DNA from: Thermodesulfobacteriota bacterium | GTDB lineage: Bacteria > Desulfobacterota > Syntrophobacteria > BM002 | DNA length: 5,325 nt | Direction of reading: 5' to 3' | NCBI GenBank assembly: GCA_947259475.1 | Contig: CAMYLW010000173.1 | Span: 1 to 5,325, forward strand | Shown here: piece after piece, positions 4,306 to 5,325 of the stretch | Position numbering within the stretch: position 1 is the first letter of the stretch | How the letters are laid out: each line of letters opens with the position of its first letter | The notes under the pieces: model-generated | The model's input: the letters and a program-made list of their open reading frames with translations, nothing else | Databases searched by the model: none | Told to the model about the DNA's origin: nothing | Made by a program: the position numbers and the translations under genes

Positions 4306-5325
4306 TATGCTACCTTCCTGGTAACCCGGACGAGGGTCTCGTGCATTGCCATATTCCCGGAAAGCTCATCCGAATAGTCTTCGAGCACTTCGGCAATGCA
4401 GGCGCCTTTGCCGTAGATATTGGTCAAGCCCTTTGAAAGAACACCAAAGCCGCTAGCCATATAAACAGTGTCCTCACGAATGCCGCTCTTAAAGTTAGCC
4501 TTGAGTTCACCCTTACCTGCAGCGCTGCTAACTTCCACCAGATCACCATCTTTTATTCCCAGTGCTGAGGCTGATTTGGGGTTTATCCAGAGAGTGTTTT
4601 CTGGCATGAATTCGTGGAGCAAACCATTATTCTGGGTGGTGCAGTGGGTGAAATAGGCGTTTCGTCCAACCACCAAACGGAATCGACCCGCGGGAACCTC
4701 TCTGGGAGACCGATAAACCGGCATGGGATCTACGCCCATCTCTGCATAACGTTCATTGTAGAGCTCAATCCGTTTGGACTTGGTTTTATAGACCCGACCT
4801 TCGTAGACGCCATAGAGTTTGCTAGGATTGTAATAAACGCCATCTTCCTTAAGGGCCCGCTCTCCGGCGGGTAAATTTTTCAATTGCTGTTTTCGGTAGT
4901 CCTCCATGGTGAAATCGAAGTGCTCGCCTAACTCCAACCTGTTGGCGAGCTCTTTGAGAATCCAGAATACCGGTTTGGACTCGAATAAGGCGGGTACCAC
5001 CGGATCTCGGGTAACAACACAAGCGCAGGCAGATGAACCCTGGAGCCCACTGGCTGGGTCTTGTCTTTCCAGATAACTGGGAGCAGGCAGGACCAAGTCC
5101 GACATCCAAGCCGTGTCGCTCATGGCGATATCAACGGTGAGGACAAAGTCCAGCTTCTCCATCATTTCCAGGGTTCTTCGACGATTGGCTTCCGACTGCA
5201 AGGGGTTGTGCTTGTAGACGAACCAGCCTTTTATGGGGTAGGGCTTTTCCTCGATGATGGCATCTCGCATATGTTTGAACGAGCCTTCTTCCTCGAACAT
5301 CATGTGAGCCCTGCCCATATCCAAC
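4305..5325 (-). CDS. Molybdopterin (bis-PGD) oxidoreductase catalytic subunit, polysulfide/thiosulfate reductase-like, C-terminal part
   Basis: The frame is open at the right edge; 339 full codons are present, first codon TTG (Leu) at 5324-5322. Since family members have about 700-900 residues, roughly the C-terminal 40% is seen. Residues 60-90 (V-D-I-A-M-S-D-T-A-W-M-S-D-L-V-L-P) are the conserved substrate-channel region of DMSO-reductase-family enzymes. Residues about 215-335 form the molybdopterin-dinucleotide-binding domain, with G-R-N-A-Y-F-T-H-C-T-T-Q-N-N at 220-233, A-L-G-I-K-D-G-D at 254-261 and a S-G-F-G turn near 291-294. These are closest in style to PsrA/PhsA polysulfide and thiosulfate reductases. 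That assignment is from recognition of motifs plus the rhodanese neighbours; tetrathionate or other sulfur or arsenic substrates remain possible. The N-terminal Tat signal, Fe-S site and Mo ligand are outside the window. It is the first visible gene of the operon. Confidence 0.87.
   Translation of the reverse strand, partial: LDMGRAHMMFEEEGSFKHMRDAIIEEKPYPIKGWFVYKHNPLQSEANRRRTLEMMEKLDFVLTVDIAMSDTAWMSDLVLPAPSYLERQDPASGLQGSSACACVVTRDPVVPALFESKPVFWILKELANRLELGEHFDFTMEDYRKQQLKNLPAGERALKEDGVYYNPSKLYGVYEGRVYKTKSKRIELYNERYAEMGVDPMPVYRSPREVPAGRFRLVVGRNAYFTHCTTQNNGLLHEFMPENTLWINPKSASALGIKDGDLVEVSSAAGKGELKANFKSGIREDTVYMASGFGVLSKGLTNIYGKGACIAEVLEDYSDELSGNMAMHETLVRVTRKVA
4313..4318 (-). promoter_or_regulatory. 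Ribosome binding site of the Fe-S subunit gene
   Basis: The minus strand reads GGAAGG, ending 7 bases before the ATG at 4305-4303. It lies inside the last codons of the upstream catalytic-subunit gene, whose TAA shares one base with the ATG. This supports both the chosen start and tight coupling of the two subunits. Confidence 0.7.

Noticed and set aside
1..5325. CRISPR array, tRNA, rRNA, insertion sequence or transposase
   Set aside because: No regularly spaced repeats, tRNA cloverleaf, rRNA segment or transposase-like protein was seen on either strand.

Overview
The window looks like part of a chromosome from an anaerobic, sulfur-metabolising bacterium, most likely a Desulfobacterota (deltaproteobacterial) sulfate or sulfur reducer or a relative. 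This is inferred from gene content, not from a marker gene: a polysulfide/thiosulfate-reductase-like molybdoenzyme operon, exported rhodaneses, a probable selenoprotein, and an intergenic palindromic repeat beginning with CGTCATTCCGG.

Layout. Positions 2-412 (+) hold the 3' end of a TorD/DmsD-type molybdoenzyme chaperone gene. Positions 413-576 are non-coding and carry an imperfect palindromic repeat (467-553). Everything from 577 to the right edge is one minus-strand operon, read from high to low coordinates: the C-terminal part of a molybdopterin (bis-PGD) oxidoreductase (4305-5325, cut by the window edge); a four-cluster 4Fe-4S protein with a C-terminal membrane anchor (3565-4305, joined by a TAATG overlap); a four-helix di-heme cytochrome b of the FdnI type (2820-3551); a rhodanese-thioredoxin-like fusion (1760-2767) interrupted by one in-frame TGA; and a secreted protein with three rhodanese domains (577-1704). 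The promoter lies outside the window.

The main result is the gene at 1760-2767. At first sight it is two reading frames, a truncated rhodanese (2393-2767) and a thioredoxin-like protein (1760-2362). Both are in the same frame, separated by a single TGA at 2393-2395, with uninterrupted rhodanese sequence on both sides. The TGA falls at residue 125 in a C-R-S-F-R-stop motif. The two N-terminal rhodanese domains of the neighbouring gene have C-G-G-F-K-C there, so the stop sits exactly where they have a second cysteine. A GC-rich stem-loop follows at once. I read this as a selenocysteine codon in an exported rhodanese-thioredoxin selenoprotein. A nonsense mutation or sequencing error cannot be excluded from one sequence.

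Together the genes suggest a periplasm-facing respiratory complex. Quinol would be oxidised by the cytochrome b, electrons would pass through the Fe-S subunit to a molybdenum site reducing polysulfide, thiosulfate or a similar sulfur compound, and two exported sulfur-carrier proteins would hold or deliver sulfane sulfur as persulfides. The last gene has an odd 3' end: its third rhodanese domain breaks off and the frame runs through a strong hairpin that looks like the operon terminator.
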